Positions 1 through 13,800 are shown, counted from the first letter of the stretch. The stretch: 64,000 bases of DNA from Nepenthes gracilis (GCA_033239525.1 BSYO01000004.1:25148037-25212036); one strand, 5' to 3'. Translations and numbers: made by a program. The notes: generated by a model from the letters alone, not told the origin.

Positions 1-196
1 GGGAAGCCCTCATCCATTGCGTGCCCGTCTGGGTGCAGAGGGCTTAAAGCATTAGCCTCATGTCGCCCATTTCGGCGACTAACTGGTGAACGTCTAGCTG
101 CGGATGGACATTGGCCCGATTACCCACCGAGGGGTCGTCATCGTCAACAGCTGCATGTCTTGTTGGGGCGCTGGCTTGCGCCCTAGTGTTGACCAT
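1..196 (-). pseudogene. gag N-terminus of a minus-strand Ty3/gypsy (Tat-like) retrotransposon, truncated by the window edge
   Basis: Read on the minus strand, an ATG at 196-194 opens a frame starting MVNTRAQASAP. This closely matches the gag start of the element at the right end of the window (MVSTRAQASAP at 58437). The frame runs 50 codons to an in-frame TAA (46-44), after which gag-like sequence (ALCTQTG) continues, so the gene is broken. Gag in this family is the nucleocapsid/capsid precursor. The rest of the element lies off the left edge. The primer-binding region and LTR sit directly to the right on the plus-strand map (250-1170). The identification rests on one strong N-terminal match and the expected LTR-PBS-gag order. 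Confidence 0.7.
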
Positions 197-267
197 CTTG
201 ATGTGAAGGAATGAGTATTGAGGGGAGACGCTAGACTTTTTGTCGTGTTTTTTATAGCCGGTGTCAA

Positions 268-1170
268 TATTGCGTCATGGGTTCCTGATTGTTGTACGGA
301 TTATGGAGCCTTCAGATTTCTCGTCATCCGAAGGGTATTACGAGCGGGTTCAGTCTCCGTCGCTGTTAATATATAACCTACACAATACAAACTAGCAAAT
401 AAGAGGTCATAGGTCGGCGAAATTTTTCCCCCGAAAACACTCCGATACTCAAATTAGAAATCTTTTACAATGAATGAAAAGGAGCACACGCTTAGAGATG
501 CACAGAAGTATGCTGAATGTACTGTGGGAGTATAAGAATGTGAGAGTATGAGAGTTGATGAGCATTTGGTGGGAGGCCTGGCTACCGGGAATGCACCGTG
601 AAAGGTGGCTCATTCTGGCAGCCCGTGAAATGCTGTGAAGGATGGATACTCGGCATAAGTCTGAGAGTAGGGACTCAATAAGTGTTTATCTCAAAGCCCA
701 GGCTTAGATTAAAGATTCAGAATTCGATCCTCACTCCTATAGAAGGAAAGAGAATTTATAAGTTCCATGCAGTGGAACTTTAGGCGCAAGAATTCTCTCC
801 ACAGGGATTCACCAGCCGTTGACCGCTGGGAGAGATCAGTGGTATTAGTTGTCGTCTTGTGACAATAAAGAGACCGTCATGCATCACTGGCCACTCTTGG
901 TCTACCTTTTGCATGAGGATTGACTGGTCTGTTGTAGGGAATGACGCAAGTTGCGGCTGGCAGAGTTGGCATTTCCCTCATTGGCTTGCATCTGCTGCTT
1001 CACGTTCGTTGCCTGCATCCGCATTAATGAGCTGCAGGGAGTGCCGATTGGCTCCGGGCATTGGGCCGCCATGTAAGCTGCCTGAAGTTCTGGGCCGAAT
1101 AGTCGGTTTGAACTGCTGCTTCCTGATTGGACCTCGCGAGTCCTAGGCTTCACCGACACTGGACCCAATA
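268..1170 (-). repeat. 5' LTR of the minus-strand Tat-like element at the left edge
   Basis: On the minus strand the block begins TATTGGGTCCAG, a decayed form of the TGTTGGGTTCAG that starts the LTR at 57548, and ends ...ACGCAATA next to a decayed primer-binding site (TTGACACCGGCTATAAA, plus-strand 267-251). The right-end element has TTGGCGCCGTCTGTGG at the equivalent place. A TATA-like motif (minus strand CTTATAAATTC) lies near 750-762. Its middle (about 340-540) is clearly similar to the LTR-like block at 39400-39640, so both belong to one LTR superfamily. The left partner LTR is outside the window, so the target duplication cannot be tested. Confidence 0.65.
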
Positions 1171-2865
1171 GGCCTAATTAAGTAAATTAATCATACGCTA
1201 ATATCATACTTTAAGATCACTTAATTGACCAACTTAGCAGATTGGAGGTGACCCGTCTTTTTAAAAGATAAAGGTTATTTTTCTCCACATATCAACCATC
1301 GATTTTAAATAAATGATTATAATTTAATAATTAATTTTAATTAATTTTTTATTTTTATAAAATAATTAAATTATAATTATTTATTTAAATATTAATAATT
1401 TAGATTAGATAAAAAATTAAGCTCCATATAACAATCATGAGACGTGTTAAAAAAACAAAGGACCTAATTAGCAGGCTTTGACGAAGTCCCAAAAGCCAAT
1501 CACGATATTTTAAATAAGTTAATAGCATCTTAAACTAGTTACTTATTATAATATTATAATTTTATTTGTTGGCAGCGTTTATTGCTACTATTGGTCAAAT
1601 AGTCTAATTTTACATAGATCCTATTGTTTTCTTATATGTTTATTTGTACAATAACTTTCTTTGCTTAGATATAGCCCAAAGTTCTTACAAAAAATAAGTT
1701 GATTTTTCTTGTTTGATTTTTAAGAGATAATTTTTTTTTTAAAAAAATTACTTTTAGGAATATAGAAAAATGAGATATAGTTTTGTGTGAGTATAAGATA
1801 TATATATATATATTTATTTTTTACTTATATTTTTATATGAACCAAACAAAAAAATAAATATATTTTTTTATTTTTGAAAAAGAAATATTTATGTCTTTAC
1901 TTAATAGTTAGAGACTTTTTGAAGTTTTTTAATTATGACCTAAATAATATTTAATAGATTATAAATCTAAATATTTGTTAATAAATTGTGTAGTTAAGCC
2001 AATTAACTAGAACCTATTCTAATATTATCTGATTTTTTATTTTTGAGGGAAAATAATTGTGTTGGGTTTAAATTTAGTTATAATTCAAATTATCAGTTTT
2101 AATTCAAGCTTCTAATAAACCAGATAGACGATATGACACACACAATTTTTTTTTATATATATTCTAAGGTAATTTTTTTAAAAATTAAATAGATGCAGTT
2201 TTATTATTATATTAAATAAGAAAATGAAGTCTGTCTCATTAATTATCTAATGAGTATGTAACATCTCTGGTAGATTTTTTATGCTTATCCTCCATTTTTT
2301 AAGGTGCCAACTTTTGCCCATGAAAATCTCTAGAAAAGATTTAACTTTTTTTCTCGTTATAATTTTAATAATAAGTAAATAGATGTAAAATATATATAAT
2401 ATAATTAATTATCAAAAATATATAAACCTGCTATGCAAAAAGTTATAATTTATTCCCATAATTGATTAATACAACCACAACTTAACCCCAAAAAAAAAAA
2501 AAAAGGAATACAAAAATCATTAAAAAGTTCATAATTGGACAAAAACAAGTAAATGGTTTGAATTAACGTAACATATTAACTAAAGATTGATCCTAATAGA
2601 CGTATCTCTTATAAAAAAATATTTTTTACATCCTTAATTTAAAAAAAATTAAATTTTGTATAAAATAAATTGCTTAAAATTAAGAAAAAAAGATATTTTT
2701 ATATTTTATGCTTTATAAATATTGTTCCAGATGAATTAAATTTAATGAATGTTAGTGTTCCATTTTGAAGAATTGAAAAAATTTGATATTTTGGTTGGAA
2801 GAAAAATAGTAGATCCGTGTAATTAGTATAAGCATTAAAAATAGATTAGACGTTAGAAGTAGGTG
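1171..2865. other. AT-rich intergenic DNA, no gene seen
   Basis: Strongly AT-rich sequence with homopolymer A/T runs and a short TA microsatellite near 1799-1814. No coding potential or bounded repeat could be supported here. Confidence 0.6.
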
Positions 2866-3407
2866 TCTCGATGGATAAGGACAAATGCCTATTCTATATG
2901 TTCCCCATTATCCCAGCAAAAAGAGGACCTCTAGGGAAAGAGAGAAAGAGGGGTAAGAAAGGATAAATGAGCAGCCTAGTAGGGGGACTCTTCCTCCGGA
3001 AAGCCTTCTATAAAATCCTTCAACCAGTGCAAAGTGATCCCTCTCGGACATCAACTCTCAAAGACACCACTTAACTAGACATGCCCTTCAACAGAGAGCG
3101 CATCTAAGATACCCATCAGTCGAATGCACTTTTAAGACATCCTTCAATCGGACGCATCCAAATACTAAATTCACCAATACACCTCCATGCATCTTTCTAT
3201 TCTCTGATAAAGATACCTGACTTAAGCATCGAAAGATATACAGTGAAAATAATTTTCGCTGTTATCTAACCTCCTGTTTTCAATTGTGTTACACAAGGTT
3301 CGGATTCGATGCTATGAAGACCAGATCCGCATCAGATCAACCCAGTATGAAGATTCGATTTGCGACCCTCTAATCCGTAGAATAATCCGAATTCGTAAAA
3401 TGCAACA
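2866..3407 (+). repeat. LTR-like remnant, plus orientation
   Basis: The block has a TATA box (TATAAAA at 3009-3015). Its 3' end (GATTCGATTTGCGACC ... CTAATCCGTAGAATAATCCG ... GCAACA) matches the minus-strand terminus of the solo LTR at 31199-32348. Length is about 540 bp against about 1150 bp for that copy, so this is probably a truncated LTR. The left boundary is uncertain and no target duplication was found. Confidence 0.4.
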
Positions 3408-3479
3408 ACGTAATTTTATAATAATTTTAAATAATGTATTGTTATTTAATTAATTAATTTTTTAGATAATGTTAATATC

Positions 3480-4244
3480 AATAGAATGATGGGATATCAA
3501 ATTAGTGAAAGGGTTTCAAAATTATCCAAAAAATCACTGAATAATAACAAGAAGAAGGAATTTATCATCTTACATATTTTCTTCTGCTTCCATATTCAGA
3601 TTCTGGCCTCACTGAGCAGCCCCGTGATGTGCTCTGTTTTTCCCTTGATATTTTCTTCCAAGATGCTGTCGGCTCAGCCGGCGACAGCTCCAATTGCAGG
3701 GATTTTTCGGGAAAACAACCCCGAAATTTTCCTGAGAATCGATAGGCGATGGGATTGCGGCCAGCAGAAAACCCCAATCTGCTTCAAAATCTGATTTCCT
3801 TGCACGTTTCGATTTAGGGCTGTGAGGTTATCTGTCGATTCTAGAGTTGGATCAGCAGTACGCAGGAGAGAGAATCGAGGGTTAAAGCTAAGTAGAGTTG
3901 CTGCAAAATCTGCCATGGAAATTTGAAGCAGAGAACTCTTTAGTTTCAGAGAGACGAATCAGAAACCAGAGCATTGGGTAATGGCTGGGGGTGGTCAGAA
4001 CACCATATTTAGCATAATTCTGTAACATTTTTAAATAAAGATTACACATTACCACTGTGTCGTGATCTGTTCCGAATGTCACATTAAAGAAAAACCCATT
4101 GAGGCTTCAGTATGATTTGGAGAAGCAATACAATGGCCCCCATCTCCAGGAGGCCATTGCAATCGCATCAGTATAGCCCTAGCACTTCATTGATACAAAT
4201 TAATGGTGTATTAGATCAAATGTTTCGACAATGCCGACCCCCTA
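3480..4244 (-). other. 3' flank/3' UTR of the ZCCHC8-like gene, with a gene-like stretch
   Basis: Downstream of the stop codon of the ZCCHC8-like gene. Part of it must be its 3' UTR, but no poly(A) site could be fixed. Within it, 3916-3674 on the minus strand has more balanced composition than its surroundings and an 80-codon frame starting MADFAATLLSFNPRF. It resembles a plant first exon, but no family was recognised and no continuation exon was seen toward position 1. It could be a stranded first exon, a lineage-specific ORF or chance. Confidence 0.3.
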
Positions 4245-4879
4245 TCATCCTCTACTATAATGTCGGCCTCTGTCATCTTTACCACTTCGCCATGACGAGT
4301 AATCAGCCTCTCTATCATCACCGCCATTATTCTGCTGCGACAACCGACTGCTCGGGGAAGTGTAAGAAAAAGGGCTATATGAAGAAGAATAAGTTGCAGA
4401 GTCTTCAGGAACAGAAGGGCTGTTTCTACCTCTGTTCGACACCGACCTTGCAAGTGTAGGACTTCTTGGAATTGGATTATTGCCTCTTGAACTGTGAGAG
4501 GGGTAGCCAGAATCGTAGCCACCATACCTGGGTTGATAGCTAGAAGTCAAGGAACTATGTCCCGGTTCACAACCAGGAGGGCCATCGTCTCTGGAATCCC
4601 GGGCATTCCGCTGCTCTCGATAGGAGCGCCCTCTACTATGAGAGTCAGAAGCAACAATGTCTCGGCTTTGAAATGTGTTAGAACCTGAAGGCCTGGCTGC
4701 CCAAAGTCTTTCATCTGCATTCTCAGGAATGGGAGCATTTATGCCTGGAAAACTAACGCCCATTTTCTTTGGACGCTTGGATTTGTTTGAGCGGAGGACT
4801 TCACCTTCCTCCTGTTCTTCATTTTCATCGTCGTCGGCAAATATTACAATTCCTGAAGGCTGGTCCTCATCCTCAGGGT
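4245..4879 (-). CDS. ZCCHC8: ZCCHC8-like last coding exon: acidic block and low-complexity tail
   Basis: A 635-nt exon after acceptor ATTTATAAG. It starts [20 protein letters not shown], then a Lys/Arg patch (KSKRPKK), the conserved segment [20 protein letters not shown], then about 140 residues rich in Ser, Arg, Tyr and Gly, ending RGRHYSRG and TAA. The tail is the kind of low-complexity region common in nuclear RNA-processing factors. The reading frame is intact. Confidence 0.88.
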
Positions 4880-7800
4880 CTTATAAATGCGGAAGAAATA
4901 TCCATCAGATTTACGTGCACTAGGGAAAATATCAATGAAAATAAAAAACAAAGGGATCTATATAGATCGTAGCAAAAAAATTTACACAATAATTCACATT
5001 TAATGAGATGCTAAATTATATGAATAACAAATTGAAACAATCGGCTGCTGAAATATGAGGACATATTAACATAAATAGGGAAATTTGGACTATCTTTGCC
5101 ATTAAAAAAAAAAAAGATCAATGAAAATCCTAAACAAAAATAATTAGTTCTTGCAAAAAGCTTCCCCCTATGTGTTCTATCCATGAAAAGGAGCAAAATA
5201 AACAAAAAAAAATCCCCTAAAAGCCCAACCATGGGAGTCCAGGACACAAATATACAAGTTTGGGTATACTTTAACAAGTGAGTGTAGAAGGATTTTATGA
5301 TTTATTGAGCATTCTACTGGGACAGCTATGTACATTTTTAATTTTCTATTCACTTCTGATCTAGCTTGGTCGACCCAACCATGATGTTTGACTTATGATC
5401 TGGCCTGATTGACCCAATTATGATATTAATGATGGGACCTTTTCTCAACTCCGGAGCTCTTGGTGTAAATTCCACCTATTATGGTTGCAGCTACACTTGC
5501 AAGAACAAGGACAGATGATCACAGAATGGCTTCGAACCCCTAAGTACTAAATATGGTTCTGACTTCAGATCATCATTGTATTGAAATAGTTTCATAATAG
5601 TGGCAACACACAATGATCAATCCAATTAAAGAGTTTTCTTTGAACTAACTGCTGGGGATAATTTCGATCCAAGTTTACAATATACGATAAGTAAGCCAAG
5701 CTTAGTAAGATGTAATAGCATATCTGTGATCTAAAAGTACTACAATTATATTACCAATTATTGTCCAGTATATTTTACTTATTGTTAATTGTTCGGTCTC
5801 CCAGGTCACCAGCTCGCATTATTGTATCATAAATATCAAATGTTAAATAATTTCTACATTTACATCCAATGCTTTCGCTTGTGTGTTTTGATGTTACAAA
5901 CTTAACATTTCATTAAAAAAAATTGCATCTTTTTCCATAATTTTTTTTCATGTGCAATTTCAGTATTTTGTGATACATATGTACTATAGGGTTGTGACAT
6001 TGCGATTTGAATCCTTGCCATAAGCAGAGACAAAAGCCCAAATGGCATCTCCCCACGTGCAAAAGCCTATGAACCTTCCTTCCCTACAAAAACTAGAACT
6101 ATAAATGTGTGGCAGTATGTCCTTTCAATGCTCTGTCATAAGGTCATACCTTAAAGCATCAAAAGAAACTATATATCCAGCAGATTACGTTAGCATAATC
6201 CAACATTAAGCATAAAAAAATCATATTATATCCAGGGACTATAAACGATAAGCGAACGAGTATTCAAAACAAATTACATCAACTTACCGAGATATCCAGG
6301 AGGGTAGCCAATTTCTCGCATTCTATTAAGCCAAGGAGGTGGCGCAAGCTCCTGCAGAATGCAAGAAAGTTCAAGTACACATCTAACTCAATTTATAATT
6401 AGAGGTCATCTTATTCAATAGTAATCTGGAAGTTTGTGCCGGGCAAATTCAATTTATGAATAGCAGAACTATATCAATATTCACTTCAAGGAGCTCATAG
6501 AAATGGAGCATTGTTTAAGTCATTGAGAAACTTGGAATGACTCTTGCACATTATACTCTATGCAATTCTCTATCCCTGAAGCACAAAAAATGGTGCACAA
6601 ATTACAGGTAATCACAAATTCTGCAGAACCTTACGAGAAATCTATGGGCTCAAATTTCAAATGGCATCCAGAACGTGAATATTACTTTGGCAGGAAAAAA
6701 ACTGACCCAGGTTCTTAAAGTGGGGTTCTAGTATCAAATAATAGACCAAAATAAATAGTTGCAACCTACTTTTACATTTGCAAGCTTTTCTTTAGAGCAG
6801 GTAACAAGTAGGGCTAAATAATAACAGGGATAAAATCCTTAGCATGAGAAACATAGGCAGACATGAAACTGGGGAATGCAGCTTAAACAGCTGAAAGAGC
6901 AAGCGCCTCCATGTTGAAATAGTTCACAGGCGCACTTTGGCCACTAAAATGTTTCCAATGATTTTGCTTAACAAGGAAGATTTACTAGGAACCAGCCCTG
7001 CTTCTCAAGGCAGATGTCAATGACGCAACTAATAAACAGATGCTACACATTGACACGTACCAATTTCAGTTTTCACATTAAAGATCAAATATTATCAACA
7101 AAAACTTAAAGCTGCTTGCCGTTTACATCCTCATAGTAGTAGGAGTAGACAGTGTAAATGCCAACAAACGGATATTTATATTATATGGAAAAGACTAAAT
7201 AAAAGTATACAGTTTCAATGTTTTAAGTAACCCTGTTATCTCTTATTTCACTTAAATTGATATCTGGTTTAACCAACTAGCTACTCCTAGTAGAATCTGT
7301 CCCAAATTTTATCTAAAAATGTAAGTAACAAATATCTCGTGTTCCCCTTTTCCAGGAATGAAGAAAATTTTGGAAAATGGCCAACTCATCTTAGCAATAA
7401 AAGCATAAAATCCCAACTAGTGTTTCAAGGCAAATACAACCACCATGCATTAGTTTAATGGTCATGAAATACTAATTATTTTACATGGCTAACTGGAAAA
7501 CTTTAGGAGCAAGAAATGTGTGCACATATCATTAACCAACAGATAATTGTTTCTCTTTTCCAAGAGAATTTCATTAAATAAAAATTTTCCAATTTTCTTT
7601 TATCCTACATAATGTCAAACAAAAAACACATAATGTTTGACGAGAAAGGCCTTGCATTCAGGACAGGAAGCTGTCTTACCCCAAGACCCAAAAGTTTTCT
7701 AGTTTCTGCATCAAGAGCACCTGGTCTGAGTCCTTCATATTTTCCCCCAGGAGAGCTCTGATAATATCGAGTTGAGTTGTGGGAACCAGGAGTCTGATTC

Positions 7801-10800
7801 CGCTTGGATTTGTGCTGTTTCCATGCACTATTTACAGCATTATTGTCACGAGGCTTAGGACATTCCTTTAAAGAATGATTGTAGGAACCACAATTGAAAC
7901 AACGTGAAGCCTCCTGTATTTTCAACCCTCTGGAAAATGAAAACAAAATATGATAATGGTTACCATGTGGCAATGTGATACGGTAGTCCAACACGAGATG
8001 CAAGGTAGAAAACCTAGGCAGAGGAGACATAAACGAAAAAGTCACAGAAGCACTCTTCAGTACTGCACATCATCAAATGAACATGGAATGGAAAATAATG
8101 GAAAAAATAAAAACAAATTCTGACTGGATGACTTGTCAAGTTCCAAGGTTAACAAAGAAATCTAATAAATCCATCCATGCAATTCTAAAGCAACATTCCC
8201 AATTGCTAGAAAACAGATCCAAAGCTAAGAAACCAGCTTAGGTGGAAACAGTACAGGACGTGTGGATTAAATCAGAGTTATTTGACAGGAAAATTCAGTT
8301 AGTTTTAGTATGCTTGACACCGACTGTTACAGCTTTCCTATGGACAATTGCCTGGGCACATTTGGATTAAAGATTAATCATATTATATCCACGAATGTTA
8401 AAGAGTCTAGAATATAGAAAAAAAGGATGAATTGCCACAACTAATGGGCATTAGCTCCCAACAAATGAAATTCATTAACGCTTATTCAAGGGCTCAACCA
8501 ATGGCAGTAGGATGCTTCAGGATGCCATGTCAAGGTCGAACTTTTTCCTTCACAAGTACTCGTCATTTTTCCTCTTAAATCAAGTTAAGATATAGTCATC
8601 TACCAAAGAACTTACTGACTGGAATTTTGACGACACTTCAACAAAAAGTAACCACACAGTTTGTCAAATAATAAAAATTTCCTCCAATTTACAAGTTTGG
8701 AACAAGGTTTATTGCACAATAGCTTTTTTGAACTCCCATTTTGGGTTTCTAATTATCTATAGCGGCTTCATTCTTCAAATATAAGTCCATTTCAAAGGAA
8801 AATCTTCAAGTTGTTCTCCCCCCCCCCCCCCGGGCGGCGGGGGCCAGTAAGTATTTTAAAGAACAATGCTTTGAAAGTTTCTTTATCACAGTGTCCTCCT
8901 CAACAACAAAAGATTCTAGCATAAGAAAAAGGTCAGAAAGAAGAAAAGGGAAAATTACTCCTAATTGGAAGATGGTTGAAACAATTAAATATTTTTTAAA
9001 AATATTTTATTCTACTACTAATGAACTTGCATGTATCTAATTCACCACTCAGAATTAACTGTTACGCCAATTGTTAGAATTTACTGACATCATTGCGCTT
9101 TTCTAGGACGATTATAATTTTTTCCAAATGATATGAGCAATGAAGGTAAATATATTATATAAAATTTAAATATATAATTTTAAGTAAATATTAAAATTAT
9201 TAAAAATAGCATATTCACATATATTTTATTTAATAACATTTTCAAAAAAAATTAAAATATTGAAAAATTCCTCTTATATTAGCCTATTTCATCACAATTA
9301 TGGACCTTTACATGAATTTACATCTGATTTACATATATTATTAAAAATTCTACAACAATATGAGAATGGCTGACAGTACGAAAGAAATGAAAACCTATGT
9401 CTATCACAACTTCTATGCACTATAGTCAACACCAGAACCGTCCATTCCAACAACAGAAAAAATAAGCAGCAGACGTGGTCAATGATATTTGTTTTCATTG
9501 GTACGAGCTCGACATAAAACACAGCCGATTAGTGAAAATATAATATCGGTTGAAATATTTCATTACTTAAAGTCAAACTACATTTCCGACATTACAAGTA
9601 ACAATTTAAACTTTTAGTTTTTATATTGGTGGAAGGCCAATGAGCACACATTTTTCTTACTCTCATCAATGGCATGGAATCTCTTAGCCTTACCAACAAG
9701 TACGATGTCATTGGAATCAATTTTCAATGTAAGGGTCAAATAGTTAACGAAAAAATAGGATGACACCAAAAACTGCAGAATGTACATTCTTTTTGAGGAT
9801 TGGTTGGACGTAAAAGATCGTGTCACAAATCCAACCATTTTTAGTTCTTGTGAAGAGAAAGACTCTAAAAATAGTAATAGTGAAAATATAAGTAAAGCCT
9901 AAAAATAATCAAGTTATTATTAAATATATTTTTCTACTTTTTAAAATTGTAATATATCGAAAATATCCAATGAAATAAATAATATATAATGTATTTTTTA
10001 TAATATTTTATATAATTTTATTTTTCAAAAATTTTTATTTTTTTATTTAAATATAGGTCATGCCGTTCTGGCCTATTGAATGGCACAGCTCATAGGAATA
10101 ACTGGCCCAGCGCTACGTGAGTCATATGTCATGCTAAGTCGAGACATATAATCCCCGTGCCGTACTGAGCACAGCCCGTGATGTAAATAGGCCATTCCGG
10201 GCTAGCAAAACCCATTTAACATCACTAAACCCTCCCTCCCAAAATAAATAAATAAATAAAGATCATGAAATTTTGGCAAACTTTAATGAGATGTCTCCCA
10301 AATACTCCATAGGCCAGAAGATAAAAAGTCATGGCAATCCACAATTGGTGGAACTATCTAGAGTCTTCTGTTACAAGAACTCAAACTCTTCCAACTCTGT
10401 TTTCTCTATGACACCCACTTTGTAAGTTTTCCAATGAAACCAAGCCTTAAGATTTAAGGTGTGGATGCACCACGGACTGAGGCTGAAGGACATATGTATC
10501 ACTTAAGGTGTCCAGTAAATGAGATGCTATAGGAGACCATTGAATTTAATATCGTCTCTAATCAAAAAGAAATGAAAACAGTCAAACCACATTACAACCC
10601 ATTTCAAACCATAAAAGATGCATCAGCATGGACCAGCTAATATGTGTTGATTGTTGCATCAAATAGCACGATATGTATCACCAAAAATGTAAACAAAAAT
10701 ATAAAACAGAAATACTAAAACATTGTAACTTGAAAGGCCTATGTTAAGTCTATTTCCTGCACAACAAATAAACCAACTGAAATTACCAAGTCCTGGAAAT

Positions 10801-13800
10801 AAAAGCATTTACCCCTCTAAATTACTCAAGGCATCGACTGAAAGCAAGCCCAAGGCATATTCACGGTCATAAAGTGGCACAGAGTCATCATCCTGTGGGC
10901 TGAAATCCTTGCGTGGTTTCCTTGTTTGGTTGTCCATCCAGAAGGACTACAAACACGTAAAAATCCTCTTAAATCAATCTGACAAGAACAGGGAAAATGC
11001 CTTCTGCAAATCCAGTACAATGAAAGTGCAGCCCAGGAAACAATAAATCTACGATAGATTACATGGACTCAAAAACTCAGAGATGCACTAGATAGAATAA
11101 TGCAGATTTCCTAGTAAATAATGAAAAAAACCTTCCCTACAAAATGAAAAAAACTTTTTTGCCGTCAATAGTTCAAGCATGCACATGTACAGGAGATGTC
11201 CCCAAATGTAGAAGCGTAACAAAAACTTTTTTGGCATCAATAGTTCAAGCATGCACACGCACTGGAGATGTCCCCAAATATAGAATGGTAAAAACACCAG
11301 CTTAGCAGCAGAAAAATACAAGCTATTGAAATGACAAAATGAACCATTTAAACACTATGATTTTCCCAAATTTATTCTGACATCGCATTTTTTAACAGAC
11401 TGCAGAAGGAGGATCCCGAACTGTTATGTTAAAGCAATCTGCCATGGACTCAAACACCTGCTACAATAGTTAGGCCAAACAAGCCTTATTTGTGACATCA
11501 TGTTAATTTGAAATATACACAAGTTCTTTAACGAATTGTTCATGTTTAGGAAAATATGAAGGAAATAAAGACTGTTATGGAGAAAAAGTAAAAAAGAAGG
11601 AAAATTTTCCTTTATATTTTTCTTTCCTTCAAATTTTCTAAAACCAAACATGCCCTAAAAAGTCAAAAAGATTGGCTTGGTCCTATATAACCAATCGATA
11701 GAAATACTTCCACTCCACCTTTGTTATATATATTTCATATGTCACACTAGATAAATATCATAAAAAGGAATGCGAATCATTTTCAAAATGCCCTAGTGGT
11801 GAAATGGTAGTTATGCGAGACTCAAAATGTCATTCTAAAAGCGGGAGGAGGTTTGAGTCCTTTTCAAGGCATAATATCATGAATGCTCTATCAGGTTTTA
11901 AAAGGGCTGAACAATGGTGGATTTAGTGGTGTCATGTGACTGCTTGGTTGATTTATTGGACCAAGATAGGAATTACTGTTTAAAAAATCTGGCTGCAGTA
12001 CAATTTTATCAGAGAAATAAGGAAAATGGTTCAAAACTCATGGAACCTAAAGGTTATTATTGACTATTTGGCCATAAAGTGAAGCACCAAAGCATCCAGC
12101 CTAGGAATATTAGAGAATATATTGCATGAAGAATACACTACCACTTAACATTTTTCAATCAAAGAACAAGAATAAATTTAAGAAAAGATGATGTCTGGAA
12201 GACAAACTGACCAGGGTAGAAGACAGAAACAACATAGGAATCAAAGACCAATCTATTATTCTGAGATAAGCAACAATCTTCATAGAAGTTGGGCTATTAG
12301 AATCATCTGAAAAGGGTACCGGGGTGGGGGTTGTGGCTCAAAAAATAAGCAAGAGCATGGAACAAAGGTGATTAGAGTGAGAAGAGTAAGTGAAAAGGAA
12401 GAAAATGAGAATAACAGAAATAGAATTTTTCTTGTATAGTTTGGATGTCTTTTTTAAAAAAAGAAAAAAAGTGTAGTTTACTTTCCCTTGTTCAGATATA
12501 TGAACGGAAAACAAAAGAAAGTGAAATTAGTATGGGTAATTTTATCATTATATCCTTATAACCCCTGTTCGAACAGGAGAATGCCATGCTAATGTGCATT
12601 GAATGATCCACATCACAAACACATTGAACTATCATGTGATTGGTAGCCTTCACAGCCCAGGCACAACGACACATTTATCATGGGTGTGGTCTACTGCTGA
12701 GCTATTATTGTGTATTTTTACCTCTTTGTTCAGATTTCTTCATGGTGAAGATCATGTAGCCTTTTTCAGCTAGTCTTCTTCAAGATCATCCCTGTTCTCT
12801 CCACAAAGTAAAGTTCCCCAATTCTACTTTTTGAAGCATCAACGATGAAGAGGCCAACCAATTTTTTGGTAACTATAGATACAAATTGGTGAATTACAGA
12901 TCAAGGATTCTGTATTCTTTCATTGCAGGGATAGAAGGATGAACTGGAAGCTGGATTTGTTTTGTGTGATATTATTACTAGTTTTCATTTTGCCTTATTA
13001 CCATTGTTATCTGATGACATGGTAGTTCAACAATAGTGGTATGGTATATTTTCATTCAACTACTGTGATTTACATAAAACCATGGTCTGCATATGAGGGG
13101 CAAAGAATTTCTTTTGGGGCAAATGAGGGCAGCTTCAGAGCAGAGGAGTCTATAATGCAAAGGACAAATTTGTAACTTCAGTCCACGGGTATTTCTTTCC
13201 TTAAATTTCCCTTGATTACTTTCCAAATGTGAGTAAATTTTTAGGTTTGTGTAAAATATAAATACAATTTACTTTACATTCCTCTCATTTCCTTTCTTTT
13301 ACTTCTTAAATTTTCAAAATAAAGTAATATACATATTACTTCCTTTCAATTCACTTTATTTTCCTCCATTTCCTCCAAAACAAAACAGACCATATGTCTA
13401 TGTCCATTACCACTCTACTCATTATTCATCAAATTGCTCCTCTTGTAAATTATTACACAACCAAATGTATTGTTATCATGTCTAACAGTGATTTTCATAG
13501 GTGAAGTTGAGACTACATCATTAGTGTCCATACGAAATTATATACGACCTGCAAATCTCATCTACATTTGCATGGTTTAAGACCTATCATTTTCTGTCGT
13601 TTCCTACTTCAAAGAGAATCTAGCTTGAATTTACAAATCACAATTGAAACTATTACACTGATAAAATTGATCACAAAGAAGATTAAAAAGCACAGTCAAG
13701 GTAAGTGAGATGCATAGTTATCCTTGTCTATGATCATCACAGATTTTGATATCTTTACAGAAGAGTGGCTTAGTATACAAAGTTTTCCCCTGAATTGCAG

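Noticed and set aside
859..1168. Overlapping open frames on both strands near 0.9-1.17 kb
   Set aside because: They fall inside the LTR of the left-edge element and resemble no protein.
4112..4923. Plus-strand frames opposite the end of the ZCCHC8-like gene
   Set aside because: They are shadows of its last coding exon, whose minus-strand frame is supported by conserved protein sequence.
11786..11865. Functional tRNA gene
   Set aside because: A- and B-box-like motifs are present, but acceptor and anticodon stems do not pair, so a SINE head is more likely.
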